Shown in pieces: positions 1 through 10,137 of a stretch of 64,000 bases of DNA. Numbering within the stretch: the stretch's first letter is position 1; each line of letters starts with the position of its first letter. Source of the DNA: Gammaproteobacteria bacterium. Its GTDB lineage: Bacteria; Pseudomonadota; Gammaproteobacteria; Enterobacterales; Alteromonadaceae. The stretch is from the NCBI GenBank assembly GCA_018222985.1, contig JAAEZG010000001.1:248001-312000 (forward strand), in the 5' to 3' direction. The notes under the pieces were generated by a model. It saw only the letters and a program-made list of their open reading frames with translations. It did not search any database and had not been told where the DNA came from. The translations under genes and the position numbers were made by a program.

Positions 1-110
1 GTGCGAGGGTTTTCGTTGGTAAAAAGGAATTGTTCTGCGCGCGAAGAGGCGCACGATGCTAACTAAAACAAGTGTTGATTGAGGTAATACTTAAAGATAA
101 TTCGAGGAAG

Positions 111-197
111 TGGTGCCCGGGGCCGGACTTGAACCGGCACGCTGTTACCAGCGAGGGATTTTAAATCCCTTGTGTCTACCAATTTCACCACCCGGGC
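111..197 (-). tRNA. tRNA-Leu (anticodon TAA)
   Basis: On the minus strand the sequence folds as a class II tRNA with a 7-bp acceptor stem GCCCGGG/CCCGGGC, an encoded CCA end at 111-113, a GGTTCAAGTCC T arm, a long variable arm and anticodon TAA in the loop after GGGATT. It is the last of three tRNAs after pgsA, matching the glyW-cysT-leuZ order of E. coli. Confidence 0.97.
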
Positions 198-237
198 ACT
201 TCTATAACAAGGCTCAGACTTTCGACTTCATTCTCAA

Positions 238-311
238 TGGAGGCGGGTCCCGGAGTCGAACCGAGATCCACGGATTTGCAATCCGCTGCATAGCCATTCT
301 GCCAACCCGCC
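238..311 (-). tRNA. tRNA-Cys (anticodon GCA)
   Basis: Minus-strand cloverleaf with acceptor stem GGCGGGT/ACCCGCC, discriminator T, encoded CCA at 238-240, T arm GGTTCGACTCC and anticodon GCA in the loop GGATTGCAAATCC. It is the middle gene of the Gly-Cys-Leu tRNA cluster downstream of pgsA and is probably cut from the same transcript. Confidence 0.97.
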
Positions 312-319
312 ATTGAGTT

Positions 320-394
320 TGGAGCGGGAAACGAGATTCGAACTCGCGACCCCAACCTTGGCAAGGTTGTGCTCTACCACTGAGCTATTCCCGC
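320..394 (-). tRNA. tRNA-Gly (anticodon GCC)
   Basis: Minus-strand cloverleaf with acceptor stem GCGGGAA/TTCCCGC, encoded CCA at 320-322 and anticodon GCC within CCTTGCCAAGG. It is the first tRNA of the cluster after pgsA, about 80 bases downstream of the pgsA stop. The short spacing to tRNA-Cys (8 bases) suggests one primary transcript. Confidence 0.97.
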
Positions 395-473
395 GTCCAG
401 TGCTTGCGCATTCTACTGTCTATTTCGGCAAGGTCAACGACTTTTTTAACTGAAAGCGTTTGTTTGGCTATTT

Positions 474-1022
474 TTAATCCACTTGGCTTAAATCTGACCA
501 AGCAGCGCGCAAATATTCGACCATCGACCAAACTGTTAGAACGAAGGCAATATACAATATTATTGTTGCTGTGACGACAATAAATGTATTTGCTTCCCAA
601 ATTAACCCGCCAATGGCGACCATTTGTGCAATTGTTTTGTATTTGCCAATGTTCGACACCTTCACTTGTTCTTGACGGCCAATTTGTGCCATCCATTCGC
701 GCAACGCTGAAATAACAAGTTCGCGACTAATAATGACCAACGCAGGAATACTAATCCACCAGCTTGCGTAGTCTTCAACAATGACGACCAAAGATGCCGC
801 AACCATCACTTTATCGGCCACTGGGTCCAAAAAAGCCCCGAACTTGGTAAATTGGTTAAATTTCCGCGCCACCCAGCCATCTAGGGCATCTGTAATGCCT
901 GCTATTAAATACACAAAGGCCGCCCAAAAGTGCGCATCGGGCCATGGCTGATAATAAATGATTAGAAAAACCGGAATTAACGCAATTCGAAAGATCGTTA
1001 AAATGTTTGGCACATTCCACAT
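474..1022 (-). CDS. pgsA: CDP-diacylglycerol--glycerol-3-phosphate 3-phosphatidyltransferase
   Basis: Inner-membrane enzyme that joins CDP-diacylglycerol and glycerol-3-phosphate to phosphatidylglycerol phosphate, the committed step of phosphatidylglycerol and cardiolipin synthesis. The 182 residues carry the full CDP-alcohol phosphotransferase signature: Asp45, Asp48-Gly49, Ala52-Arg53, Gly62, Asp66 and Asp70. Several hydrophobic segments (about 6-24, 30-44, 74-100, 120-165) match the family's membrane topology. The length fits E. coli PgsA. It starts 15 bases downstream of the uvrC stop, so it is likely co-transcribed with uvrY-uvrC, and three tRNAs follow. The order uvrY-uvrC-pgsA-Gly-Cys-Leu is the same as in E. 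coli. Confidence 0.97.
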   Translation of the reverse strand: MWNVPNILTIFRIALIPVFLIIYYQPWPDAHFWAAFVYLIAGITDALDGWVARKFNQFTKFGAFLDPVADKVMVAASLVVIVEDYASWWISIPALVIISRELVISALREWMAQIGRQEQVKVSNIGKYKTIAQMVAIGGLIWEANTFIVVTATIILYIAFVLTVWSMVEYLRAAWSDLSQVD

Positions 1023-1037
1023 CAGGTCTATTTTCCT

Positions 1038-2903
1038 CTATTCGTCGCGAAATGCGTGATAAATAGTTTCCGCAAGTTCACGACTAATTCCTGGTACGGC
1101 GGTAAGTTGGTCAATACTAGCTTGTTTTACCTCCTGTAATCCACCGAGATTTTGCAATAATTTCTGCCGCCGCTTCGCCCCAATGCCAGGAATATCTTCC
1201 AAACGTGATGAGCGACGCACCTTTGCGCGGCGTTGTCGATGCCCTGTAATGGCAAACCGATGAGATTCATCGCGAATATGTTGCACTAAATGCAAGGCTG
1301 CGGCATCGGAAGCTAATGGAACTGTTTGATGACTGCCGGCTAAAATTAAAGTTTCTAAGCCCGGCTTACGCGACTCGCCTTTTGCTACGCCAATGAGTAG
1401 CGGCGCACGAACGCCCTGCTCATCGCCCCAGTCATTGAAGTAGGCCTCGGCCTGCGCCAATTGGCCTTTACCCCCGTCAATAAATAAGATATCGGGTATG
1501 GCGGCTTTCCCTTCGTCGCTTAACAAGGCAGCGTCAAATCGACGCTGCAGTGCTTGCGCCATGGCTGCATAGTCGTCGCCTGGGGTTATGCCTTTAATGT
1601 TGAAACGGCGATAATCTGACTTTTTTGGTCCTTGGCGGTCAAACACTACACACGACGCGACCGTTTCTTGGCCCATGGTGTGACTAATATCAAAGCATTC
1701 CATACGCTGTACGGGCTTTTCTAAGTCGAGTACTTGTTCCAGCTCGCTCAAACGCAGCAACATAGTGTTCTCTTGATTCAATTTGCTTTCTAAAGCATTC
1801 AGCGCATTTTTTTGGGCCAGCGTTTGATACTGTTTTCTTTCACCGCGCACGTTATGAGTCATTCGTACCTTTTGCGCTAACGCTTGCTCAAGCACTTGCA
1901 AATCATGTTCAGGGTCAAGTAGCTGCGCGGCATTGGTTTCGGGCAATATAATTTCACGTGGTAGCGAGCGCCCTACTTTATCGTTTAAATAAAATTGCAG
2001 CATAAATGCCAATAAAACTTCGCTGTCTTCGGTATTCGCGGGTACTTTCGGAAAATAGCTGCGGCTACCTTGAATAGCACCTTCACGAATAAATAGCATG
2101 TGTACCGCTGCAATACCGCCACGCCGCGCAAAACCGATGACATCCAGCTCTTGCTGATTACCAGTTACGGCATTACGTTCCTGTACTTTACGCATGGCTG
2201 CTATTTGGTCTCGAAACCTTGCAGCTCGCTCAAAGTCCAGCGCAATGCTGGCTTGTTCCATACGTGTCACTAACTGCTCAATAACCTGTTGATTTTTACC
2301 CTGTAAAAAAGCTTTGGCTAAATCCACTTGCTCTTGATACTCGGCGTCGGTGCAATAGCCTTCCACGCAAGGCGCAAGGCAACGTTTCAGTTGGTATTGC
2401 AGGCAAGGTCGGCTACGCGCTCGATAATAGGCGTCTTCGCATTGTCGAACAGGAAATAGCTTTTGTAATAAACGTAGGCTTTCACGCACGGCCACCCCAC
2501 TTGGAAATGGGCCAAAGTAGTCGCCCTTCTCACGCCGGGTGCCCCGATGAAACGCCAAGCGAGGATGTTGATGGCCGCTGACAAAAATAAACGGGTATGA
2601 CTTATCGTCACGCAATAAAACGTTATAGCGCGGCCGGTATTTTTTTATGAAGTTATTTTCAAGAATAAGCGCTTCAGCTTCGGTATTGGTGACCGTTACG
2701 TCCATCTGCGCTATTTGTTTGACAAGGGTTTGAGTTTTAGGAACATCTATGTTGCTGCGAAAATAGCTACTTACGCGCTTCTTTAAATCTTTTGCTTTAC
2801 CGACATAGATGACAACACCGTCAGCATCATACATGCGATATACGCCAGGCTGATGCGTCAGGTGTTTTAGAAATTCTTTTGCGTTAAATCCCGTATCAGT
2901 CAT
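1038..2903 (-). CDS. uvrC: UvrABC excinuclease subunit C
   Basis: Makes both incisions around a bulky DNA lesion after UvrA and UvrB load. The N-terminal GIY-YIG nuclease begins at about residue 18 (PGVYRMY, then [12 protein letters not shown] from residue 32). A UVR motif (UvrB contact) lies near residues 205-240, an RNase H-like nuclease occupies the middle with FIDGGKGQL, and tandem helix-hairpin-helix motifs end the protein ([16 protein letters not shown], then [10 protein letters not shown]). I place the start at the ATG at 2901-2903 ([11 protein letters not shown]), because this aligns with E. coli UvrC; an in-frame ATG 15 codons upstream lies inside uvrY. With this start uvrC overlaps the uvrY stop by 8 bases, which suggests translational coupling. 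621 residues; E. coli has 610. Confidence 0.96.
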   Translation of the reverse strand: MTDTGFNAKEFLKHLTHQPGVYRMYDADGVVIYVGKAKDLKKRVSSYFRSNIDVPKTQTLVKQIAQMDVTVTNTEAEALILENNFIKKYRPRYNVLLRDDKSYPFIFVSGHQHPRLAFHRGTRREKGDYFGPFPSGVAVRESLRLLQKLFPVRQCEDAYYRARSRPCLQYQLKRCLAPCVEGYCTDAEYQEQVDLAKAFLQGKNQQVIEQLVTRMEQASIALDFERAARFRDQIAAMRKVQERNAVTGNQQELDVIGFARRGGIAAVHMLFIREGAIQGSRSYFPKVPANTEDSEVLLAFMLQFYLNDKVGRSLPREIILPETNAAQLLDPEHDLQVLEQALAQKVRMTHNVRGERKQYQTLAQKNALNALESKLNQENTMLLRLSELEQVLDLEKPVQRMECFDISHTMGQETVASCVVFDRQGPKKSDYRRFNIKGITPGDDYAAMAQALQRRFDAALLSDEGKAAIPDILFIDGGKGQLAQAEAYFNDWGDEQGVRAPLLIGVAKGESRKPGLETLILAGSHQTVPLASDAAALHLVQHIRDESHRFAITGHRQRRAKVRRSSRLEDIPGIGAKRRQKLLQNLGGLQEVKQASIDQLTAVPGISRELAETIYHAFRDE

Positions 2904-3555
2904 AACCCTGCGGTAATTCAATTTCAACAAGCCCTGATTGTATCGCAAGATGCGTTAATTCGACATCTCCAAGTACACCAAGCTTTTGAAAAATTCGATA
3001 CCGAAAAGTATTCACTGTTTTGCTACTAATGTTTAAGTGTTTAGCAATATCCACAACACGAATTCCGCGCCCTAGCATTTGGGTGACTTGCAGCTCGCGC
3101 TCACTCAATGATTTCATCATACGGCGATAATCATGGGTGCGTGGGTTTTTTGCTAAATACTCTGCAACAGCACTGGCCACATACATCTGCCCTTTACTGA
3201 CATTCATGCAAGCGGTTTCAAATTCCGCGTAACTTGCATTGGACAACAAAAATGCGTCTACCGTGTGCGTATTACACTGAAAATCTAATACATCTTGAAA
3301 ATTTTCAGCCCATAAAATGATCTGAAGATCATTAAACCTGCGGTGTAGTCTCCGCCAACTTTCTATGGTTCCATCACCTGCAAGTCGACTCGACAAAATA
3401 ACCGTTGCAAACGGGTGATTTTTCACCTCGTCACGCAAATCATTAAATGTCGAAACGCTTGCGACCACGCGATACTTTTTACTGCTAGAGCTTAATGTTG
3501 TGTACATACCTGAACGCAACAAGTCGCCCGGAATAGCTATAATAAAGTCGGTCAT
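2896..3555 (-). CDS. uvrY: UvrY/GacA-like LuxR-family regulator with degenerate receiver domain
   Basis: The C-terminal half (about 148-210) is a clear LuxR/GerE helix-turn-helix, with [26 protein letters not shown] and DVELTHLAI. It is very close to GacA/UvrY, the regulator that drives the CsrA-sequestering small RNAs under BarA/GacS. The N-terminal 120 residues align with a receiver but lack what phosphotransfer needs. The acidic pair is Ile8-Pro9, the phosphoacceptor Asp (Asp54 of GacA) is Ser55, and the conserved Lys is Ser105. Position upstream of uvrC and overlap with it match E. coli uvrY, so this is the positional ortholog. I infer that it acts without phosphorylation or senses something else. 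Membership of the LuxR regulators is sure; the UvrY role is less so. Confidence 0.85.
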   Translation of the reverse strand: MTDFIIAIPGDLLRSGMYTTLSSSSKKYRVVASVSTFNDLRDEVKNHPFATVILSSRLAGDGTIESWRRLHRRFNDLQIILWAENFQDVLDFQCNTHTVDAFLLSNASYAEFETACMNVSKGQMYVASAVAEYLAKNPRTHDYRRMMKSLSERELQVTQMLGRGIRVVDIAKHLNISSKTVNTFRYRIFQKLGVLGDVELTHLAIQSGLVEIELPQGYD

Positions 3556-3696
3556 GACGACACGTTCCTTGTGAGGTTATTCTTGATAAAGGAGTTACCA
3601 AGTGAGTTAAGATATGACTCATCCATGAGCTTTTTTCAACAACTTTTTTCAGTATTTACAGCAAGATACATAAATATCTTACAAGTTGATCGCATT

Positions 3697-4488
3697 TTAA
3701 CCAAACACGGTCACAGTTTGTCGGCTAATGGCGACTAATTCTCCAGACTCATCCCAAATATGGGCATGTGTGTGACCATAGCCATGTGCTGCATAATCAA
3801 TATGCGCCACATATTGCCACCAATCACTGCTTTGCCGTTGCGGATTCAGCGGCTCAGGGAATTCAATCGTCCAAGTTAACGAACTGGCGGGCGCAGGTTG
3901 GCTCAAGTGAGGTAGCAGCGCTGGCGGCCAAGCGTCCACTAAGCCAAGTAAATAACCTATGTTCATTGGGTTACTCTCTGTGCAAAAACGCATCCAACCA
4001 CCAAATTCGCGTGACTTGTTGCCTGTAAAGGGTAAGCCCCCGACAGTCACGGCATAATCAAAATGGTGGGTAAACTCTGGCATTAACGCTACCTTGGGAA
4101 ATGGCAATCCCTGCTCCCTTGGCGGCACGTGCGCTACCGGTGTGTCAGTCACTGTCACGGCGGACTCGCGCGTGCGGCCGTAACTAGCAAGCGCAGAAAG
4201 CACCACGTTATCGCCTTGAATAATTTCCGCGGCTATTTGGGTCACGTTTTTACCTTCGCGCAACAACCGCCGCCGCAAAACAGCTTGGCCGGGCTGCACA
4301 GGCGCAACAAAAGACACCGTAAACGAACGCAACGCCTGCTCTTCTGAAGCCCCATAATGAACATGTTGCCAAGCAATCGCTGCGGTGAGGCCACCAAACA
4401 ACGCGCGGCCTTGCCCCCAGCCTTCAGGTAGTGAAATGCTTTGTTCGGCAGCAGGTGTAATTTGTGCAAGAATCTCAGAAAACAACAT
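3697..4488 (-). CDS. Thioesterase family protein (TesB-like double hotdog)
   Basis: Predicted acyl-CoA thioesterase of 263 residues. The N-terminal hotdog has the GWGQGRALFGGLTAAIAW helix region and RSFTVSFVAPVQPGQ, typical of the 4HBT_3/TesB-like fold. The second half has MRFCTESNPMN, SSLTWTIEF and the final HAHIWDESGELVAISRQTV, which resembles the end of the second hotdog in TesB. There is no signal peptide, so it should be cytoplasmic. A strong ribosome site (GAGGGG on the minus strand at about 4492-4497) precedes the ATG. It stands alone: uvrY lies beyond a 141-base gap and the repeat region lies upstream. Substrate range cannot be read from the sequence. Confidence 0.85.
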   Translation of the reverse strand: MLFSEILAQITPAAEQSISLPEGWGQGRALFGGLTAAIAWQHVHYGASEEQALRSFTVSFVAPVQPGQAVLRRRLLREGKNVTQIAAEIIQGDNVVLSALASYGRTRESAVTVTDTPVAHVPPREQGLPFPKVALMPEFTHHFDYAVTVGGLPFTGNKSREFGGWMRFCTESNPMNIGYLLGLVDAWPPALLPHLSQPAPASSLTWTIEFPEPLNPQRQSSDWWQYVAHIDYAAHGYGHTHAHIWDESGELVAISRQTVTVFG

Positions 4489-4502
4489 AAGCCCCTCAAA
4501 AA

Positions 4503-4675
4503 GTCGAAAACGATATTAGCTATTAGATATCGGATATTAGAAGATCGAAAGCGATATTAGCTATTAGATATCGGATATTAGAAGATCGAAAGCGATATTA
4601 GCTATCGGGTGCGGTGTGGCGGGTATTTATTTTTTGCTGATATCTAATATCCAATAGCTGATATCTTATTTCGCT
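4503..4675. repeat. 41-bp tandem repeat (2.3 copies) with an inverted degenerate copy
   Basis: A 41-base unit starting CGATATTAGCTATTAGATAT occurs at 4511-4551 and 4552-4592 without a mismatch, with a third partial copy at 4593-4605. The preceding bases 4503-4510 resemble the unit's end, so the array began further left. The unit is itself built of ATATTAG/GATATC sub-motifs. A degenerate inverted copy lies at about 4636-4675, so the region could fold into a long AT-rich hairpin. It lies between the thioesterase start and the tRNA-Ser terminator and has no plausible coding content. Confidence 0.9.
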
Positions 4676-4690
4676 CTAGTGCAAAACGAG

Positions 4691-4718
4691 AAAAGCCCGC
4701 TCATTTGAGCGGGCTTTT
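4691..4718 (-). terminator. Intrinsic terminator after tRNA-Ser
   Basis: AAAAGCCCGCTC-ATTT-GAGCGGGCTTTT is a near-perfect inverted repeat flanked by A and T runs on both sides. It lies just downstream of tRNA-Ser on the minus strand and can work in both directions, so it also shields the tRNA from the repeat region. Confidence 0.9.
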
Positions 4719-4724
4719 GGAATA

Positions 4725-4817
<93 letters not shown>

Positions 4818-4943
4818 GCAGTCTTTATGGCTTGTTGCCTCAAGACGAAGCGAATGATAAAGAGCTAAAACTCCGTTGTAAAGTAAAAATTTAAACCATT
4901 TGGTTCGTTTGCTGTCATTTTATACAATCAGGGCAAATATTCG

Positions 4944-4973
4944 CTTGAAAGCATTGCCCTGAGTACCCATTTA
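4944..4973 (+). promoter_or_regulatory. Sigma-32 (heat-shock)-type promoter for yccA
   Basis: CTTGAAA at 4944-4950 and ACCCATTTA at 4965-4973, 14 bases apart, match the RpoH consensus CTTGAAA / CCCCATnTA with one mismatch. They lie about 65 bases upstream of the yccA start, with no good sigma-70 pair nearby. YccA acts on FtsH, the protease that degrades RpoH in E. coli, so such control makes sense. No transcription data support it. Confidence 0.55.
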
Positions 4974-5038
4974 TAGGGTACACTCTCGGTACACGACTTG
5001 TCGTTAGATAGGTTTTTGAGAACAACACGGAGAACTAC

Positions 5039-5716
5039 ATGAGTAACCAAGCTCACATTTCAACCACTCAACGTGGTGAGTCAGTATTACAAACCAATAA
5101 AGTATTGCGTAATACATACATGTTATTGGGTCTTACGCTAGCGTTCAGCGCCTTGACAGCGTTTTTGTCAGCAAGCATGGGTTTACCTCACCCTGGCTTT
5201 ATTATTACGTTAGTAGGTTTCTACGGCTTGTTGTTCTTGGTTCATAAAACGGCAAACAGCGCGATGGGCTTAGTCTCTGTATTCGCGTTAACTGGTTTTA
5301 TGGGCTACACCCTAGGCCCTATACTTGGCATGATTAGCGCCATTGGGCCAGCTGGTGACCAAATCATCATGACCGCTTTAGGTGGCACCGCACTTATTTT
5401 CTTTGCCTTGTCAGCTTATGTATTAACCACTAAAAAAGACATGTCGTTTTTGGGTGGCATGATGATGGCGTTATTTGTGGTGTTGATTGTTGCCTTCATT
5501 GCCAACATCTTCCTTAATATGCCAGCTTTACAGCTAACGCTGTCAGCGTTGTTTATTTTATTCTCAGCTGGTGCCATCTTAATGCAAACCAGCGCGATTA
5601 TTCATGGCGGCGAGCGTAACTATGTATTGGCGACAGTGACTTTATATGTCTCTATCTACAATATCTTTATTAGCTTAATTCAAATTCTATTGGCATTTGC
5701 TGGTGGTGATGAATAA
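5039..5716 (+). CDS. yccA: YccA/Bax inhibitor-1 family inner-membrane protein, FtsH modulator
   Basis: 225-residue protein with seven hydrophobic segments (about 28-48, 53-70, 77-95, 107-126, 137-157, 164-183, 198-220) after a polar N-terminus, the topology of the Bax inhibitor-1 family. In E. coli YccA binds the membrane protease FtsH and slows its attack on SecY. The family's C-terminal region is visible as SALFILFSAGAILMQTS followed by an IHGGERNYVLATVTLY loop. A GGAG ribosome site lies 8 bases before the ATG. A tRNA-Ser diverges upstream and tusDCBE follows 25 bases downstream, so all five genes may share the heat-shock-type promoter at 4944-4973. Confidence 0.92.
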   Translation: MSNQAHISTTQRGESVLQTNKVLRNTYMLLGLTLAFSALTAFLSASMGLPHPGFIITLVGFYGLLFLVHKTANSAMGLVSVFALTGFMGYTLGPILGMISAIGPAGDQIIMTALGGTALIFFALSAYVLTTKKDMSFLGGMMMALFVVLIVAFIANIFLNMPALQLTLSALFILFSAGAILMQTSAIIHGGERNYVLATVTLYVSIYNIFISLIQILLAFAGGDE

Positions 5717-5741
5717 CAGCCAACTTATGTAAGGAATACGC

Positions 5742-6098
5742 GTGGCGCGACTTGTTTTAGCTTTACACGCTGCTCCGGCAGCACCCGCCCCCGCACAAAA
5801 CCGCAGCCTGTTAGCGTTTAAATATGCACAGGCTGCGCTTGTTTCTGGGCACCAAATAGACATGATTTTCTTTTATGCGGACGCCGTTTTGCACGCCTCC
5901 ACTAGCGCTCAAACCGCACTTGTTGACGACTGGGTGCAACTTTCGCAGCAGCATAATATTCCCTTGGTCATCTGTAATACGGTTGCTGAACAACGCTATT
6001 CAATGGCAACAGACGCGCTTGTACCGCCGTTTCAAAATGGCGGGCTGACCGAGTTCGCCATGGCTGCGGCGGCTGCTGATCGGGTGGTACAGTTATGA
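5742..6098 (+). CDS. tusD: Sulfurtransferase complex subunit TusD
   Basis: Subunit of the TusBCD complex that takes persulfide sulfur from TusA and hands it to TusE for 2-thiolation of the wobble uridine of tRNAs Lys, Glu and Gln by MnmA. It has the DsrE fold and the active Cys78 (VICNTVAEQR), at the same position as in E. coli TusD. The start is a GTG at 5742 with AAGGA upstream; no ATG fits. 118 residues against 128 in E. coli. It begins 25 bases after yccA and its stop overlaps the tusC start by 4 bases. Confidence 0.92.
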   Translation: MARLVLALHAAPAAPAPAQNRSLLAFKYAQAALVSGHQIDMIFFYADAVLHASTSAQTALVDDWVQLSQQHNIPLVICNTVAEQRYSMATDALVPPFQNGGLTEFAMAAAAADRVVQL

Positions 6099-6442
6099 GT
6101 ATGGCAATCATTCAAACAACCAATGCGAACTCGCCACAAGCAAAGCTTGGTCAAGACATGTTGTTAGCCCTGGCAAGCTTAGATTTAAACCCGCAATTGG
6201 TACTCAGCGGTGATGGTTTACGATTATGGCTACGCAGCGAAGCAAATACTGTCGACGTTCAATCATTGCATAAACGCTATGCCATGCTTGAGTTATTTGA
6301 CTGCCCTGCACCATGGGTGCATGCCGACGAATTAGCAGCTCACGGCTGGCAAACAGACGATTTTATTGCTCAAGTTGACGTACTCGATGCAGACAGTTGG
6401 CGCGAAAAAATCAACAGCCTTAGCAACACGCTGATTTATTAA
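6095..6442 (+). CDS. tusC: Sulfurtransferase complex subunit TusC
   Basis: Second DsrE-fold subunit of the TusBCD sulfur relay, identified by position between tusD and tusB and by patterns shared with E. coli TusC: PQAKLGQDMLLALASL, ALxxxYAMLELFDCPAPWVHADEL and a final NTLIY like the DVILRF end. 115 residues against 119 in E. coli. It has no active-site Cys, as expected for this subunit. Its ATG overlaps the tusD stop (ATGA), indicating coupled translation, and tusB follows 9 bases later. Confidence 0.85.
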   Translation: MSMAIIQTTNANSPQAKLGQDMLLALASLDLNPQLVLSGDGLRLWLRSEANTVDVQSLHKRYAMLELFDCPAPWVHADELAAHGWQTDDFIAQVDVLDADSWREKINSLSNTLIY

Positions 6443-6451
6443 GGAATACCC

Positions 6452-6793
6452 ATGATGAATATCGAGATTGATGCGCCCCATATGCCGGAAACTCCGTCAT
6501 CCGAGCAAACCAATAGCGTTTATTTGGTGCGAAATTGGCCTTCTAGCGAATGGCTGACAAGCTGGATGCATTCGGGCGTTACTCTTATAGTCAGTGAACA
6601 AGCGCTGCTGCACCTCGTTTCGAACCCGCAACTCATAGACTCCTTGCCAGTGCACCCGTATGCATTGCACTCAGAAATTGTATTAAATAACTTACAAGAG
6701 CAACTTCCAGCTTCAGTTATTCAGCTAGGTGACGCGCGCTGGGTAGAGTTAACAATTGAAGCTGACCAATATATGGTGTGGGACAATGTTTGA
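6452..6793 (+). CDS. tusB: Sulfurtransferase complex subunit TusB
   Basis: DsrH-type third subunit of the TusBCD complex; it helps hold the heterohexamer and has no known catalytic residue. The 113-residue product has the family's layout: a short strand VYLVRN, ALLHLV helix, and YALHSEIVLNNL in the middle. The family is poorly conserved, and position between tusC and tusE is the main support. It has about 15 extra N-terminal residues compared with E. coli TusB (95 residues), and an internal start cannot be ruled out. The stop overlaps the tusE start by 8 bases. Confidence 0.8.
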   Translation: MMNIEIDAPHMPETPSSEQTNSVYLVRNWPSSEWLTSWMHSGVTLIVSEQALLHLVSNPQLIDSLPVHPYALHSEIVLNNLQEQLPASVIQLGDARWVELTIEADQYMVWDNV

Positions 6794-7115
6794 GTTCAAC
6801 GGGCGCACCTACGCTACCGATAAACATGAATACTTGGCGAACTTTGATGAATGGTCGCCCGAGCTGGCGGAATATATTGCAACACTAGAAAATATCACGC
6901 TAACCGAAGCACACTGGGAAGTTGTCAACTTTGTGCGAGAATTCTATCAAACCTATGATACCAGCCCTGCTATGCGGGTATTAGTGAAAGCAATTGGTAA
7001 AAGTTTGGGTGCCGATAAGGCCAATAGCATGTATTTATATAAGCTATTCCCCAAGGGTCCGGCCAAGCAAGCAACGCGCATTGCGGGCTTACCGAAGCCC
7101 GCAAAGTGCATTTAA
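6786..7115 (+). CDS. tusE: Sulfurtransferase TusE (DsrC family)
   Basis: Accepts sulfur from TusBCD and delivers it to MnmA on the tRNA. Very similar to E. coli TusE: HWEVVNFVREFY, then TSPAMRVLVKAI and LFPKGPAKQATRIAGLPKP. The catalytic Cys108 is the penultimate residue, exactly as in E. coli. I take the ATG at 6786, which aligns with the family N-terminus (MFEFNGRTYATD) and overlaps tusB by 8 bases; a longer frame begins at 6756 inside tusB. 109 residues. This gene closes a complete tusDCBE operon; serS converges on it 11 bases later. Confidence 0.95.
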   Translation: MFEFNGRTYATDKHEYLANFDEWSPELAEYIATLENITLTEAHWEVVNFVREFYQTYDTSPAMRVLVKAIGKSLGADKANSMYLYKLFPKGPAKQATRIAGLPKPAKCI

Positions 7116-7126
7116 ACACGCCCTAC

Positions 7127-8796
<1,670 letters not shown>

Positions 8797-8804
<8 letters not shown>

Positions 8805-10137
8805 CGTTATCTCGTTGCCAGGGGCTATTTTGATTGTGTTGTTGTAACCAATTTAATTTGTCCAGCAACTGCTTTTCAAGGCCTCTCTCGCTAGGCTGGT
8901 ATAGCTGAATGTCTTTTAATTCATACGGCACATAGCGTTCGCCGGCAACAAACGCGTTCGGGTAGTCATGAGCATAGCGATAATCGACCCCATACCCTTC
9001 CGCCTTGTGCAGCTTGGTTGGCGCATTCGTTAAGTGCTTAGGTACCGGTAAATCGGGATATTCTTCGGCCAGTTGTTTGGCTTGATTATACGCGCGATAA
9101 ACCGCATTGCTTTTAGGTGCCATGGCACAAAATATCAACGCTTGGGCTATCGCCCGCTCGCCCTCAGCAGGGCCTACGCGCGTGAAAGTGTCCCAGGCAT
9201 TTAATGCTAATTGCATGGCCCGTGGGTCTGCGTTGCCAATGTCTTCTGAGGCAATCGCCAAAACACGGCGAGCAACAATAAGTGGGTCGCCACCGCCATG
9301 TAGAATACGTGCGTACCAATACAGGGCTCCGTCGGGCGACGACCCACGAACTGATTTGTGGAGCGCCGATAATAATTCGTAATACGCATCACCCTGCTTA
9401 TCAAACGCCGCTTGGCGTTTGCCCACGGCTTCTTGTACTAACTTCAGGTTAATGCTGTCGTCGGTGGCCGCATCGGCACAAATTTCTAAAAAATTAAGCG
9501 CCTTGCGTGCATCACCAGCGGCACTATGAATAAGAAACTCGAGTGCTTCAGGGCTTAGCGCTAACTGGCGCGCACCTAACCCTCGCTCTTGGTCGGTTAA
9601 AGCTTGGGTAATCACTTGCTTAACTTCATCGTCGCCCAGCAGCTGTAATCGATACACGCGCGTACGTGACAGTAATGCGTTGTTTAACTCAAACGCTGGG
9701 TTTTCAGTGGTTGCCCCAACAAAAATAATGGTGCCGTCTTCAATATGTGGCAAAAACGCATCTTGTTGGCTTTTGTTAAAGCGGTGTACTTCATCAACAA
9801 ACAAAACCGTACGTTTTTGCTGCACGTTTGCACGCTGCTTCGCGGTCTCTATTGCGGCCCGTATGTCTTTAACGCCTGCCGTTACGGCACTAATACGGTC
9901 AAGCTCTGCCGAACCACTTAGCGCCACTAACTCGGCCAAGGTTGTTTTACCGGTTCCGGGCGGGCCCCATAGAATCATGGAATGCAAAAGCCCCCGGTTT
10001 ATTGCCTCATACAAGGGTTTTCCAGGGGCTAAAATGTGTTGCTGGCCAATATACTCAGACAACTGGCGTGGCCGCATTTTGGCGGCCAAGGGCCTGAAGT
10101 CAGGCGCGAACGCTAATTCGCCATTAGCGTTGGTCAT
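8797..10137 (-). CDS. rarA: Replication-associated recombination protein A (MgsA/WHIP family AAA+ ATPase)
   Basis: AAA+ ATPase acting at stalled replication forks, related to clamp-loader subunits; it binds SSB in E. coli. Walker A is GPPGTGKT at 58-65, Walker B is [11 protein letters not shown], sensor 1 lies at [11 protein letters not shown], and the C-terminal tetramerization region has [18 protein letters not shown] choose the ATG at 10135-10137 ([10 protein letters not shown]), which aligns with the E. coli start before PLAAKMRP; this gives 446 residues and a 14-base overlap with lolA. A longer frame runs into lolA and is not needed. Confidence 0.95.

Noticed and set aside
36-53. Short hairpin TGCGC/GCGCA downstream of tRNA-Leu as a terminator
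   Set aside because: Only five base pairs, and the T run on the minus strand starts some ten bases after it; the tRNA cluster's true end may lie before position 1.
4503-4675. The 41-bp repeats considered as a CRISPR array
   Set aside because: The copies are directly adjacent with no spacers, only 2.3 copies exist, and no cas genes are near.
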